This document shows positions 49,860-61,859 of a stretch of 64,000 nt of DNA, one piece after another. Where the stretch lies: the NCBI GenBank assembly GCA_012845835.1, contig JABAKD010000004.1, forward strand, positions 4,868,265 through 4,932,264, read 5' to 3'. Below the pieces are notes generated by a model that was given only the letters and a program-made list of their open reading frames with translations, was not told where the DNA came from and ran no database searches. Source of the stretch: Undaria pinnatifida (lineage: Eukaryota; Sar; Phaeophyceae; Laminariales; Alariaceae). The number at the start of each line of letters is the position of its first letter. Within the stretch, counting starts at the first letter, position 1. The translations under genes and the position numbers were made by a program.

Positions 49860-52147
49860 TGGATGTGGGGTCGAGCTATCGTGCATACGGAGCTGACCGA
49901 TGCACGGTACATATTATTCTGCTGCTGTTTTATACCAGGTATAGCTTAGATACCACCCACTGCTGCTCGTGCATCTGCTGCACGGCCAGGCACTGAGCTC
50001 AGTGTCCACGCATTGGTTGCCAGGCCGTCATAACGTCAGGAGCAGCAGGAGCAGGGCAGCAGGGTGTTGTTGGTGGGCAAAAACTTTATGATTTTCTTGT
50101 TGCCGATTGCTCCTGCTGTGTAGCATCGGGGCATAATGATCATGAGTCGTCGCGATACACCGGAAGAGCCTTTTCTCGAACAAACATTACGCCTCCAAAT
50201 CTGTTCAGGAGCGTATGGCTCTCTGCTTCATAACCCGGTGCGCGCCTGTGTTTGCGTTCGCCGTGCGCAGCCGTCCCAGCCAACTCCGTCGACGGCGTGT
50301 TTGCCTAACGATTAATTAATACCAGGTAAGTGGTGTGGTTCCGAAACGTGGGTACAAAAGCAGCGACGTCCTTGTGCGCAGATATCCACGTTTTACTAGG
50401 TTTTACTATGAAACCAAAATCTACCCGGTGGACTATCTGTACACGTCCTTCCCCCGGCTCTTCGGCGCAAGCGGACCTCTGCTTGCACCTTGCCTCCACG
50501 GCCGACGGGACCGAGCCTAGCCCTGTCGGCGTGCGAGCAGTGCCGGTTACCTAACTTTGCCTTGTCGCTGTCGGTGTCGGTGTCGGCGTTGGCGGTGGCC
50601 GCAAGAAACGAGACAGGACGAGAGCTTGTCGGTGTTGGGTTTGGAAGTCCAGATCGGCGAAAAAGTGACGAAAAAAGTGACGATTATTGCCGCATCGAGC
50701 ACACCAAGCACACACCAAGCAGCCCCGCTCGCTGGGGCAGGGGAGGGGGGTGCGTCCATACTGCACTGATGCAAGGGGCTGTACGATACGCTTCCAGCGT
50801 GATGATACACTGCTGGTACTCTGCTGCACGACTGCACGGTCGTCATGCTCATAGATGTTTCGTAAGAAATCGCTGTTATTTTTGCTCTGTATGCATCGGT
50901 CCCAAAGTACTGCTACAACAGCAGCAGTATGTTATCATTACGCTGGTGTCGTGAGTGTGTACGAACTGCTGTTTGGTCCTGACGTACCACACGAGCAAAT
51001 CAGCGAGAGCCAAAGGTGCGCGTATCTTTGGACGGGAATATAGGGAACTTTTGGTCATTAATACGAATTCAAAACGATCCTTATATTTAGGTAGGATATA
51101 GACCTCCCATCGTTTCTTCCTTCCCGCTACGTACGAGTAGACGTGAGCCATCTCCTGTCTTCGAAGGCTACTTACTGCTTGGACGACTACAAGAGTCCCA
51201 GCTCCCAGCTCAGATACTAGTACGAACACTCTTGGTGAGCACCCTTGATTGACGCGTAGTACTGCCGGAGGTTATGCACGAATTTAAGTTTACGAACAGC
51301 AAGCAAACTCGTGCTGTGTGCTCCGAACGTGATACAAGTACTGGTATCTACGATCTACCTGGTACTTGTGTTGCGTATTAACAGAATAGTTGATCTGAGC
51401 CTTGGCGGTAGTGCTTGAACATCTCGCCCTCGGTCCAGTCCGTCAGCCTCACCTGTACCTTAAGAGAACAAGTGCCGTCAGAATACTTTTTTTTCGAGCA
51501 CGAGTATGATACGACGTACATTTTGATATGTAGCAGCTGATACATGTACGCATGGTATCATGCAGGACCTGCGTATATATTTCGCGTACCAGTATGATAT
51601 ACAGCACAGAGAGAGGTGATTCCTAGCTGTGTGTGATACCAATCAATGTTCGTACCAGGTATATGTTTTCTGCACACCAAGAATGCAGAAGGGATGCTGA
51701 GGTTGTACCAGACTGTTTGCTGTATGAGCCCCTTTAGAGCCCCCAAACCCCTGTCCATACTACAATAGCGCCATGTGATTTGTCCCCAAACACGGCTTTC
51801 CACTTGCAAAGGCGTTATGAGTAAGCCTACATATTCAGTAGTGCTATTCCCATAATATTTGTTCAAGGTCTGGCAGCAGTAGCAAGTGAGCACTCGTTGA
51901 TGATGACAGACAGCACGCCCGAAAAGCTGTCATCACATATTATATTAATACATGCAGATATATACATACGACACAGGGCAAAAGGCTTGGAGAGTGAGTA
52001 ACCTAACCTTATTAATTGTATTACCAGGTATGACATAGCTTGGCTGAGACCGTCGGCGGCATGTGTTTGGCCGTTTTGCGGTGATGCCCCTCCTTCCGTG
52101 CCCAGGGTTTGCTGTCATCGTCTCATCATGTCGTCATATGTCATAAC
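49860..52147. other. no gene seen
   Basis: Several TACCAGGTA motifs and a diverged reverse copy (about 51700-51830) of the element at 41810-41920. No supported exon. Confidence 0.4.
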
Positions 52148-52395
52148 GGTCGCCCCGGTGGCGTATCAGGTTATCCTCGAGCCTGGTATAGGTCAGTTTC
52201 GTGAGTTCGAATCCCCCCGAGTGCATACTCGTATAAATTCGTGGGGACTTTTTCTTGTGCACAAGTTGACTTGTGGAAAGCGCGAAAGCGTGAGTTAGCA
52301 GCACTCCTATGCTCGATAAAAATTGAAGGCAAGAACCGGGGGGAAGAAGGGACGACACCTGTGACCACGGCTTGTCCAGAAGCTGGAAAGTAAGT
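52148..52395 (+). mobile_element. tRNA-derived SINE, near full length
   Basis: Head has A box TGGCGTATCAGG at 52159-52170 and B box GTTCGAATCC at 52205-52214, spaced 46 bp as in tRNA genes. The body continues to CACGGCTTGTCCAGAAGCTGG. No convincing cloverleaf or anticodon, so it is a retroposon head, not a tRNA gene. Confidence 0.8.
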
Positions 52396-52557
52396 GTGTG
52401 AAGAAAAAAAAAATGTCATGCCATTGAGCACCGCCAACTCGTCCTGATATCTACCTGGTACATCATAACCCCAAACCCAACACTATCCTAAAGCCTTACG
52501 CTAACAACCCTCTAATCCTAGCGCTAAACCTTAACCCTACGTTTCTTTTATACGTAC

Positions 52558-52712
52558 CTACAGTGGGACTCGAAGGGTGCGCCAGCTAGCGTTGGGCTGC
52601 GAAAGCAACTGAGTTAAATCGACACACGACGCGTATGAAAATACGCGGAAGTGTGGTGAGCTAAAGCTTTATTTTTCCCCATCCGCCGGAGGATAAAAAA
52701 AAAAAAAAAAAA
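52558..52712 (+). mobile_element. poly(A) retroposon (CATCCGCCGGAGGATAA family), 5'-truncated
   Basis: GCGCCAGCTAGCGTTGGG, AACTGAGTTAAATCGACACA and CCCATCCGCCGGAGGATAAA followed by about 20 A. 5' truncation plus poly(A) is the mark of target-primed insertion. Confidence 0.8.
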
Positions 52713-55555
52713 AACCTACGTTCCCTAGCGCTACGATACGTTGCATCTAAGTTGTATCATACCCGTGGTATGCCCGTCCGTCTCCACTGCTATTTTCGTT
52801 CTGAAACTTCGTTTTCGTGCTTGTTATATATATACGTAACATACGTAACATGGTCCTTGATACGCATTACGCGTATGGATGTAAGTTGATTCTATAAAAT
52901 TCTGTTCTTTTCGCGTGTAATCAAGGAAACATCCTCGTATTATTTGATAATAGACCCTCGGCTCGTTGATAAGGCATGCTTGCCCAGAATACCGAAGGCA
53001 TGCCGCAGCAAGGCAGACAAATATTTGGGTTAGTTTTTGCTGTCCTTTCTGCGAAGTGCTTTAGGCTTCGCCTTGCAGCCTTTCTTGCTGTGAGCCCTCC
53101 CTCCCATAAGTGGTCCCAAACCTCGGCTTCAGGGAGTTCGTATGTCTAACGGCGGTCTTTTAGTGTACGACGCGTAGTGCTTTACGCGCCTTGCGTGTTC
53201 TGCATGCAACATGCAGAGAGCTGCATGATAGGCATCAAATTCAAGCGTTGCTCACGTGATACCTGCGCGATATGGCCAGATAGGCACGCGGCAGAGTCCC
53301 CGGCCCTCTTTTTAGCTTTACCCATCCCTCTGTTCCAGGTTGAGCCAAGCGATACTTGCACGTTTCGGGTGCAAGTTTAATTTGTTCCAAGTTCAGCACG
53401 ATACCGCGTCAAATGCGAACCCGCTCCTGGGAAAGAGCATTGAGCAAAGAGCATAAGGCATGGCCATACAGGCTCGGCCGCTCAGCCTGGTAAATATTAC
53501 CCCCCCCCCCCACTGTAGGTGGCCGCAAACTTTGTTTTTAGGCTCCGCCCTAAATGCAGAACGGGCAGGCGTACAAATTCCTGCCTGTCGTTAGTGGTCA
53601 TTGTCAGTGTCGCACATAGGCCCATACCAACCCGACCCCACCTATCTCTAACTCGAACCCTAACCCCAGCGCTACCGCTTGTCCTTTGGGGGTTTCGAGG
53701 TCGGCGGGAGCTGTCGCGCGGCTCCGCAGCGTGTTTGGGAGGCGTTTTTTCAAAACATGTGGGTGGCCGAAAGACCAGCCTTCAGTCGAACGACCGGCAG
53801 AAAGTTTTGTGCAGGCCCGTCCTGCATTTGTTTTATTACGAGCAGAAGACACTTTATAAAACTCAAGGGAGTGCGATATTTCGGATCTTCAACCCAAATT
53901 CTATATAGCGATTCGCGATTTCGCAAACCACCCGATATAAAACTCAAAATCGCCTTTTTTTTTCAGAAGTTCGTGAGATATAAAACTCGGGTTATGTGCC
54001 AAGTTACGAACAATTCGGTGACAATCCTGTAGCCCTCGGTCAGCTCCTCACTCCTCACAACACACAGCACACCGCTCGGTCGAAGGACGTGGCTGCTGCT
54101 GCTGCTGCTGTAGCTGCTGCTCCCCGTAGCTCGGCAGGCATCAGGGCCTGCATCCATTATGAGTTTGGCTCCTGGCATGAACGATGCCGCAGCGCGGACA
54201 CGGCTCGCTCTCGTGGTGAGACATGTGCCCACGTTACGCTGGCGGGCATCGGTATCTCGCTACTCCCACGACGTATCATCTACAGCAGTAGTAGTGCTCG
54301 TTAGATCTCTCAGATTCCTGCTGATATTGCCGTGGGTAGATCCCATTCCAGAACCCATGGCATCAGCGACGGCATTGAAATGTTGCGGCTGCCAAGTGCT
54401 GCCTCCTCCCCTCTGTGCGTCCGGCGCGCCAACCGCTACCCGCTTGTTGCCGGGTTGGGGGCATACCTCTACTCCGTCACAAATCCGTCTGGGTGGAGCA
54501 CTGGATGTTGTGGTGGTGCCTCTGAATCCGGGCTTTTGGGGCATCCGCCCCTCCCCGGCCACGGGAGCACCCACCTGCTGTGTGTATTCAACCCCGCCCC
54601 CGCGGCGATCGCTGCTGTTGTTGTCCATGTTGTCGCGGTGATGATCGGATTGTATCGTGAGAAGCAAGCCTCGTGTGGGTAGGTACGTGTTGTCCAGGGT
54701 GTGTCCAATCCTGTCTGCCAGGAATTCTGGCTCTACTCAACCAAAAAGAACATTAAAAATCGCGATTGGGAAAAAAAAGCCCTGTGCGATTTTTCGCACT
54801 TGGGTTGTGTTTTGCGGACCACAGGTCGCGAAAATATCGCGATTTCCGGCAAGCGTATAAAACTCCAGGTGCGCATATTTAGGCTCTAAACACCCAAAAT
54901 CGAGTTTTTTTTGAGTTTTGTAAGTTTCTAAAGCGAGCTTCTAATTTCTGACGGCGTCGAAAACAAGGGGCTCATTTACAGCCTCGCGTGCCCCATTTCT
55001 TATGGATGCCCCACCCGACGATCGAACCTCCCAAAAATAATTTTTGGAACCATCTTGGGACGCACACACACTAACGCCCCATGCAGCAAGGCGTTTGTGT
55101 TGGGTTGGGTTGGGTTGGATTGAGAGTTCCCTGCTTACCGCTTACGCCCACAGTTGCCGACAGTTGCAAATATCCACCAGCGCGAGTTCCTAGCGAGAGC
55201 TATGTACGATCAGTATTTTAGTTGGGAGTCCCATATTTGGGGAGCTCATGTCTATAACGGCGTTATTGCAGTGCGCCAAACGAGTGTGTTATTGTGCCTG
55301 GCCTAACGCAGGTATAATGCATTACCTTGCGCAAGTAAGTAAGGCACGCGAGGCGGCAAACAGCGTTCAAGGCAAGCCTCTGGTAGGAAAGGCCTGCAAT
55401 TTATGGCAACCCCTTTACTACTACTGCAGAGACGATTGCACTCTTTTTGCAAGTAGGTCGTCCACAAATCAGGGGTGGAGTTCTGGAGGGGTTAAGGCTT
55501 TGTTTTCGCGACCAGGGTTTACGTACTCGTTTAGTTGCTGTTGTTGTGGTTGTGG
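52713..55555. other. no gene assigned
   Basis: The GC-rich block 54150-54700 is open on both strands, so no frame is chosen. Remaining frames are short. Confidence 0.35.
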
Positions 55556-55650
55556 TTGTTGATTTTGTTTTTATCCTCCGGCGGATGGGGAAAAATAAAG
55601 CTTTAGCTCACCACACCTCCACGTATTTTCATACACTTCCACGTAGTTGT
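55556..55650 (-). mobile_element. poly(A) retroposon 3' fragment
   Basis: TTTTATCCTCCGGCGGATGG followed by GGAAAAATAAAGCTTTAGCT and CCACGTATTTTCATACAC: the family's 3' end in reverse. Confidence 0.65.
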
Positions 55651-56439
55651 GTTTTCCGATTTGGGAACAACTCACCCCAGAGAAAAGTGTACCTTGGCTC
55701 TTGGGATCAGCATGCTTTTTCCGACGGGACTGACTGCTTCCGTACGGTGATAATTAACTTGCGGCAGGAACTAGAAACTGGCAGGTACCTTGTTATGTTT
55801 CAATGGGCGTGATAAGATTACGAGTGATACGAGTACGATTATTTAAGCTGACGAGGACTTTCACTTATACCAGTATCATCTTATACCAGGTCTCATACGA
55901 TGGTATTAAAATATAACAATAAATAAGCACGTCTGCTTTTAGTTCGATACATTTAGGGTGGATATTTTTTGTACATGATGTGATACTCGTACTTGGTACG
56001 AGTAGGCGCTGTCAAATCAGCTTCTCGATTCTCGCCGTTGTGACGAACGGCTCGGAAGAGCTCGTAAAATATTTCTTTTGATGTGTATATCGTACAATAG
56101 TACAATGGCAGCAGTATATATACCTATATTAACGTGCTCGCGTTGCTATTAAAATTAATGCTTCTGTTGCTAGTATATGATACGACATACCTGGTACAAG
56201 ATGCAGCTGTTGCTAGGAAATCCTTCAACAGGATATTTGATATTTCTTACTGCCGTCAAGTTGTGTGCCCTCGTGGATCGATGGTGGTATGACATTATTT
56301 GTCTCATTTTGCCTGACAGCTGTGCGCGTAGTCCCCCTTTTTTGTGTAATCTGTTCGTGCTTGTGAGCCCACCCAGACCAGATCCTACCTAGACCCGACC
56401 TTTCCTTTTTTATTTTTTTATTTTCTCGTACTCTTCTAC
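55651..56439. other. no gene seen
   Basis: AT-rich, no domain or splice-supported frame. Confidence 0.4.
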
Positions 56440-56702
56440 CTTCCAGCGTCTGGACAAGCCGTGGTCACAGGTGCCGTCCCTTCTGCCCCCCGGTTGTTGC
56501 CTTCAATTTTTATCGTGCATAGGGTTCAGCAATCCCACTGTTCGTCGATTTTTCATCGAGTGTTACTAACTCACAAGTCAATTTGTGCTCGAGAAAAAGT
56601 CCCCATGAATTTATACGAGTATGCACCCGGGGGGATTCGAACGCACGAAACTGACCTATACCAGGCTCGAGGATAACCTGATACGCCACCGAGGCCACGG
56701 GT
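56440..56702 (-). mobile_element. tRNA-derived SINE, near full length
   Basis: Reverse copy with the same head (ACCTATACCAGGCTCGAGGA, ACCTGATACGCCACC) and body as 11270 and 52148. Confidence 0.78.
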
Positions 56703-56743
56703 CTTTTCTATCTCATCCTGGGTGCATAATTTTATACCAGGTG

Positions 56744-56815
56744 ATTCTAAATACATCAGCTGTGAGTTCGACAAATTTAGGGTCGATCCTCATCTTTGCA
56801 AGCTGCGTGATAAGA
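56744..56815 (-). repeat. dispersed short repeat with readable core (PKFVELTADV)
   Basis: On the minus strand GCTTGCAAAGATGAGGATCG, ACCCTAAATTTGTCGAACTC and ACAGCTGATGTATT; reads KMRIDPKFVELTADVF. Confidence 0.65.
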
Positions 56816-57863
56816 CCGGCCGCTCGTTTTTACGTTAGCCGGCTGCAGGGCCCGCTAAGGCTAAGGGATTTCCGTTACCCAATATTGCGATAGATGCTAC
56901 CGGTCACACAAAAAGTGGCACGTGCACTTTTGTTACCGCTGTTGCTTAAAAATGAACCGTTGATCCGCTGATGCGATTTTCACCACGGGGGATGTGCAAT
57001 TTGAGAGGATTTCCAGCGTGAATGGAGGCGTTTATGTCAAGGATGGGCTGCGCCACATTGTGTGACCGGTATGTAATGTTGTTACTCACCTGCAACTCCA
57101 GTGGAGTTTGTGTTACTGTTATCGGTATCGTGCACTCCGGCCAAGAACCCTCGTTCCTTCCTTACTCGAGCATCAACCGCTGCCACGTCATTAAGCTTAG
57201 CTTTTTAGAAGTCGTCGGAAAGGTTAGAACTGGGCTCCGTTTGTACCCAAGACCCGCCGATCGTGCCCCAGCCGAGAGGCAACCGTTGAACTGCCCGCCC
57301 TCACGCCAATCGGTGATCTGTCGCCCCGAGCCAAACTGTGCTCTACGGCGTACAGCTGTGTGTTTTTGGACCTGCTCGCGCTTCTACGGCTCACCTCCTT
57401 CTCTGGCCTGCTCTGGGCGAAGGTGCCGTCGGCTCAATGATGAGATTGGCGATGCGTTTCGCCGGATTGGGCCGAAGATGTCGGTGGACGCTTGCGGAAC
57501 CTCAGAAACTACCGGTGCACCGGCTAACGTAGCGTCGCATTGAGCAGCTCGGTTTGTACACCTGCCTGCTCTTGCCCGCGGGACTCGCACGGAATGCTCG
57601 ACGTTGTCCAGCGCTGCTCCTGTTGTTTGCTGTTGCTGTTTGTGTTCTGTGTTGGTTTGTTAGTTAGTCTGTGATGTGACGGTTTATTTTGTGTTGGTTT
57701 TGTGATCTGGTGGCGGCTTGTTATCTGAGGGTTGGTTGTGATTGGTCGAACAAATAGGCACCGATCCTGTTTATTTCTTTTCGGAGGTCTCGGTCGGTGG
57801 TCACCTGCTCGCCTTCGCGCGCGAGATGTACGGGACTCTCGGTGGTGTCCGGTGCTGCTGCTG
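56816..57863. other. no gene assigned
   Basis: A + frame is open from 57022 to 57543 (173 codons) but has no recognised domain, and other frames are open beside it. Confidence 0.3.
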
Positions 57864-57953
57864 CTGTTTGCTGTTTGTTTGTTTGTTTGTTTGTTTGTTT
57901 GTTTGTTTGTTTGTTTGTTTGTTTGTTTGTTTGTTTGTTTGTTTGTTTGTTTG
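57864..57953. repeat. (GTTT)n tetranucleotide array
   Basis: About 22 uninterrupted GTTT units, passing straight into a T run and then a 25-bp retroposon 3' end at 57972-57996. Confidence 0.95.
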
Positions 57954-57996
57954 TTTTTTTTTTTTTTTTTTTATCCTCCGGCGGATGGGGAAATTG
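57954..57996 (-). mobile_element. poly(A) retroposon 3' tip
   Basis: TTATCCTCCGGCGGATGGGG after a T run: the last 25 bp of the family and its poly(A), minus strand. Confidence 0.7.
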
Positions 57997-58872
57997 CTGT
58001 TTGTGTTCTGTGTTGGTTGTTTGATAACCTGCTGGTTTGCCGTAATGGGTGGAACGACAAAACCGCCGGTCCTGATTTATTCGCTTTGGGATATCTCGCT
58101 CGGCAGTCGTAGAGTTGACTTCAGCCATCAAAAGAGGTTATAGTTTGTACGAAAAGTCTGAAGTTAGCCGCCGACGTAAGAGTCAACCAACAACTGATGT
58201 TTTTTTTTCGGATTGACCGCAATAAAAACGCCTTCTTGGCACTAAATAACTCCACAGAACAACGGACAACTGATCTCGGCTCAACAGGAGAATATCGTTT
58301 TTTTAGGCGCGGTGTAAATGCAGGTTTCTAACGTTACCCCGCGCTCAAAATGTGGGGACCCTAGCGAGATGGCTGTTACGACCGCCGATCACCAATGCGC
58401 ACAAGTTGGCGGCAGTTGCTAATGTCCCGCTACGCGAGTTCCTGGCGACAGCTACTCTTAGATATTAGATAGTAGCGACGGCGACAAGGGAAGGCACCGC
58501 CTGCGTTCAACGAGAGACAGCAGCTATGCAACGCAGGGCACCTGGCAAGAAACAGGAATTCTGGGTCAAAGCTGGTTTTCTTGTTTCTTCTGGAAGGGTT
58601 CGTTTTGCACCATCTTCAGTATGCCGGGTCCCGAACTTTTTGTTCTCATGTCGTTCTCAGCGTGGATTTCTTGTTGCCCTGTTTATTGTTAAGTGTCCTG
58701 TGCTGTATGGGGGTAGATTTACTCTTTTGAGCACGCGCAAGTGCAGCGAGAGGGTTGACGAGCACCGCGGTGCGCTTGGCCGACAGTTTGTTAGTTTAAG
58801 AAGATAGAATAAAAAAGTAAGCCAAAGCACGCTGCAGCTTGAGATCGAGGATTTTGTTGTCGTTGCAAGCTG
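57997..58872. other. no gene seen
   Basis: About 58370-58470 resembles 55140-55230 and 22130-22240 (ACGACCGCC, GCGCGAGGTCC or GCGAGTTCCTGGCGA), another low-copy repeat. Confidence 0.35.
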
Positions 58873-59045
58873 TGCGTGATACTCCGATCGCGCGTGTCGC
58901 GGGGTGCGTGCGTCCTCACGAAGGGTATAGGTCGGCGACTCCCCTCAGTGCCAGCTGCAGTAGTACCAGATCAACAGAGTGGTTTTGCCAAAACAGCAAT
59001 CATTCAATCGGTCGTACTCACAGCTGACGTTTTTCAATATTTTAT
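58873..59045. repeat. reverse CGCGCGATCGGAGTATCACA-family copy beside an LKFVELTADV-type piece
   Basis: GATACTCCGATCGCGCGTG, TATAGGTCGGCGACTCCCCT in reverse, then in forward orientation ATTCAATCGGTCGTACTCAC and AGCTGACGTTTTTCAATATT as at 17250. Confidence 0.55.
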
Positions 59046-59832
59046 AAAAAGGCATTCAGTCTTTACCACAACTTGGTTATAACCCTACCCACTACGTGCC
59101 AAGATGTGATGGCGTTTTTGGTGCGGGCGGTTTGAAAATAACCCCTCAGTTAGTTGGCTTTGCGTCGACGGCTGATGTTTTACCTTTTTCATGATAAGTC
59201 TTTGGTTATTCTGCGCACGGAAACTACGTATGATTTCCGTTGCCTTCCGACAATTTTCTGCACCAAGTCGGTTTCAATATGCCGTAGTTGAACCAATACT
59301 GCCTGTACTCGTGTCTTTTTTTTTTAGGCACGTAACGTAAACCCGGACAACGAAAAAAAGACGAATACCACCCCTTTCATGTAATATTAAGACGGATGCC
59401 ATTGCACTAGAGGGTTTTGGTTGAGTTATTTGCCCGAGTTCTGGCGTTGTCAGGCTTTCCAAAGAAAAGCGGTTGAAATCTCGAGCCGTCTTCGCACGTA
59501 CGTGAAGCGCATGCAGTACGCACTCTCTCATGGCCTACTGAGTAGTACATGGTAGATGGAACCACACCACTCCGGGCGGAAATGTAGGGACTCTTCCGCG
59601 GTCATGTTAGCACCCCAACGTTGCCTACGTTTACGTCCAGGGTGGTGTATATCGCACATTATGTGTCATGCTTTCGCCCCTAAATTGATGCTGAAGTTGG
59701 AGGTTTCCTACTCGCATTCCTGATTATTTTTGTTCATGCAGCGGGCCATGGAGAGGGTTAACGTCGTAAACGACGCGTTCAGACGGCAGAGAGGGCCACC
59801 CAGACATGTCCACGACGTGTTGTTGTTGATGA

Positions 59833-59882
<50 letters not shown>

Positions 59883-60277
59883 TCTGCTGCTGCTGCTGCT
59901 GCTGCTGATGCGGTCTACTGCTGTCTGCTGACTGTGCGTGTTGCACGAAGTGTACTTGACCTTTTGTTGTCACTGTTAAGCGGATCCTAGTCCTCAGTTG
60001 TTCGAAGTGTTTTATCTCCATGCCGGCACTGCAGTGCTAAAAGGACTAAAGTCAACGTCATGTGTCGTGCGTCACGCATCACATGACGCCTTATGCACCA
60101 CATGACGTGCACGCATGCATGCACACGCACGCGAACGATGTTACGGGGGGCTATTTTATACCCTGGTACCTGATGCATGACCAATCTACGGTGTGTTATA
60201 GTAGTACATATACGAAGTACATACATATCATACATATCATAAGTGTTACATACCAAGTCGAAGTACAATAGGGGTCC
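59046..60277. other. no gene; (CTG)n at 59830-59912
   Basis: An imperfect CTG array with GTTGTTGAT interruptions. Otherwise nothing recognised. Confidence 0.45.
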
Positions 60278-60480
60278 GTCCCCCAACAGGCGGTATCCCT
60301 ATATAGGGCGGCATCCCGATATTAGGCGGTCGAATTCGCTTGGCACGAGTGAGGAATTGCATGATAAGGTGGAATGAATAAGGCGGCTTCCCCCAACAAG
60401 GCGGTCCTGTTGCTCTCGCACACCACCGCCTTCCTGGGGAACCTGTACTGTAACACCTACTGCTGTAGGGGTGACTACCG
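60278..60480. repeat. AAGGCGG-family fold-back repeat
   Basis: CCCCAACAAGGCGGTCCTGT and CCACCGCCTTCCTGGGGA form the same inverted pair as at 34477-34545; further GGCGG units lie to the left. Confidence 0.6.
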
Positions 60481-60943
60481 AGCGCAAGCCACTCTTACTA
60501 ACGCGAGTGATTCTGTACTTTTGTCTAAAACATACTTGGTCGGCGCAGGGTATCAAGCGATGCCATGGGGCGCAATTCGATGCGAGTCGACGAGGGAAGA
60601 AGTTGCTGTACCCTTCTCTCGATCAAAAAGGAAGCCGCATATTGTAGTGGGGAGGGGGGAGAAGAGCCTGCTTTGTAACCCCTGATCTGACGTTTCGTCC
60701 AGGGAGGGAAATGAGAAAATATGAATTGATGGGTTGAGAAAATAAAACAAAAACAAAAGATGGCGGCGGTATATGTCGCGAAGCCGAAAATCACATACCA
60801 GGTACCAGGTAAGAGAAAGCCCTCGAAGTAACAGGGCAGCCACTCGCAAGAGAGCCATAACAACTTGAAGGGACCCACCCCCTTGCCGTCCGATTGGTGA
60901 CGTACGTGTCTTTGCGGTGACAGCCTTCGGGTTTTTGTTGCAG

Positions 60944-61172
60944 GTTTTGTTGCGAGTCTGTTCCAGCGTCTGGATATTACCCCACGAAGCGCTTTGTAAT
61001 CGAAGAAGTGGAAGTTAAGTCCCTCAGATCTAGCCCCCCGGATGACAATATTGGTCAAAAGGGGAGAGTACTCAATGTTACGAGTGGGACAGAGATGTTG
61101 AATTTGCTTAAGAACAAGGAGACGAAGACGCTTAACGGTAGATTGCAGGAACCAGTCATGATGGACTATTGA
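60944..61172 (+). CDS. hypothetical exon, 75 codons
   Basis: After an acceptor-like GTTTTTGTTGCAG the frame reads YYPTKRFVIEEVEVKSLRS, then GQKGRVLNVTSGTEMLNLL and ends in TGA at 61170. Its hydrophilic, mixed composition differs from the neighbourhood. The minus strand is also open here for 248 codons, which weakens the call. No family recognised. Confidence 0.2.
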
Positions 61173-61593
61173 TAGGCGGTGCATACAACAGGGAGATATC
61201 TTTAGTCTTGACTTTGTTGTGGTAGAAGATGGGAGTAGTAAAAATACGGAAATACGGGTATGTATGCCCATCGGACGTAGGATCTACGGATCACTGCCTA
61301 TTAATTGTATGTATGACAGAGGGTCAAGGAACGATTGTCATAAAAAATTGGTGCGGCAGGAATCTGTGCAGATGGAGAGTAAATTAGCTAGAAGCAATAG
61401 AAAAACACGTAAGCATCCCAAGAGGAGATGGCCAAAGATCTTCTAAAATGTTAAGGTCGGTATCTTGTTTCGTTGCAGCGTTAATGCTCGTTATTATCAT
61501 GTAATAACGTTTTTTTATTATATGCTAAATCTGTTTAATATTGCCTTTGACATTGATAAATCATGACAAGTTGCTAACTAAAAAGAGCGGCCG

Positions 61594-61670
61594 GTGTATC
61601 ACGCAACTTGCAAAGATGAGTATCGACCCTAAGTTTATCGAGCTCACAGCTGACGTTGTCAGAATAGTCT
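61594..61670 (+). repeat. dispersed short repeat with readable core (PKFIELTADV)
   Basis: CAACTTGCAAAGATGAGTAT, CGACCCTAAGTTTATCGAGC and TCACAGCTGACGTT; reads KMSIDPKFIELTADVV. It shares GCGGCCGG(T) upstream with the copy at 56744. Confidence 0.65.
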
Positions 61671-61859
61671 TACAAAATATGTACGTAGATAGTGTTCCCA
61701 AGCTGTTGGCAAGAATAGGTGCAACAAGGAACGAAACCGAGAGGGATAGTGCTGGTGTGAGGGTTTTAGAAGGATGGGAGCAATTGGTGCAGACCACAGG
61801 CATTTTCGTCATAGGAAAGAAGTTGATCCTATTAATAGTATGTATAGTATTAGTAGTAT

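Noticed and set aside
54150-54700. GC-rich block with 116-160 codon frames on both strands
   Set aside because: No frame stands out by composition, domain or splice sites.
57022-57543. 173-codon + strand frame
   Set aside because: No recognised motif; adjoining frames are equally open.
60525-61271. 248-codon minus-strand frame
   Set aside because: No domain, odd composition, and a more protein-like + strand frame overlaps it. Kept only as doubt against the 60944 call.
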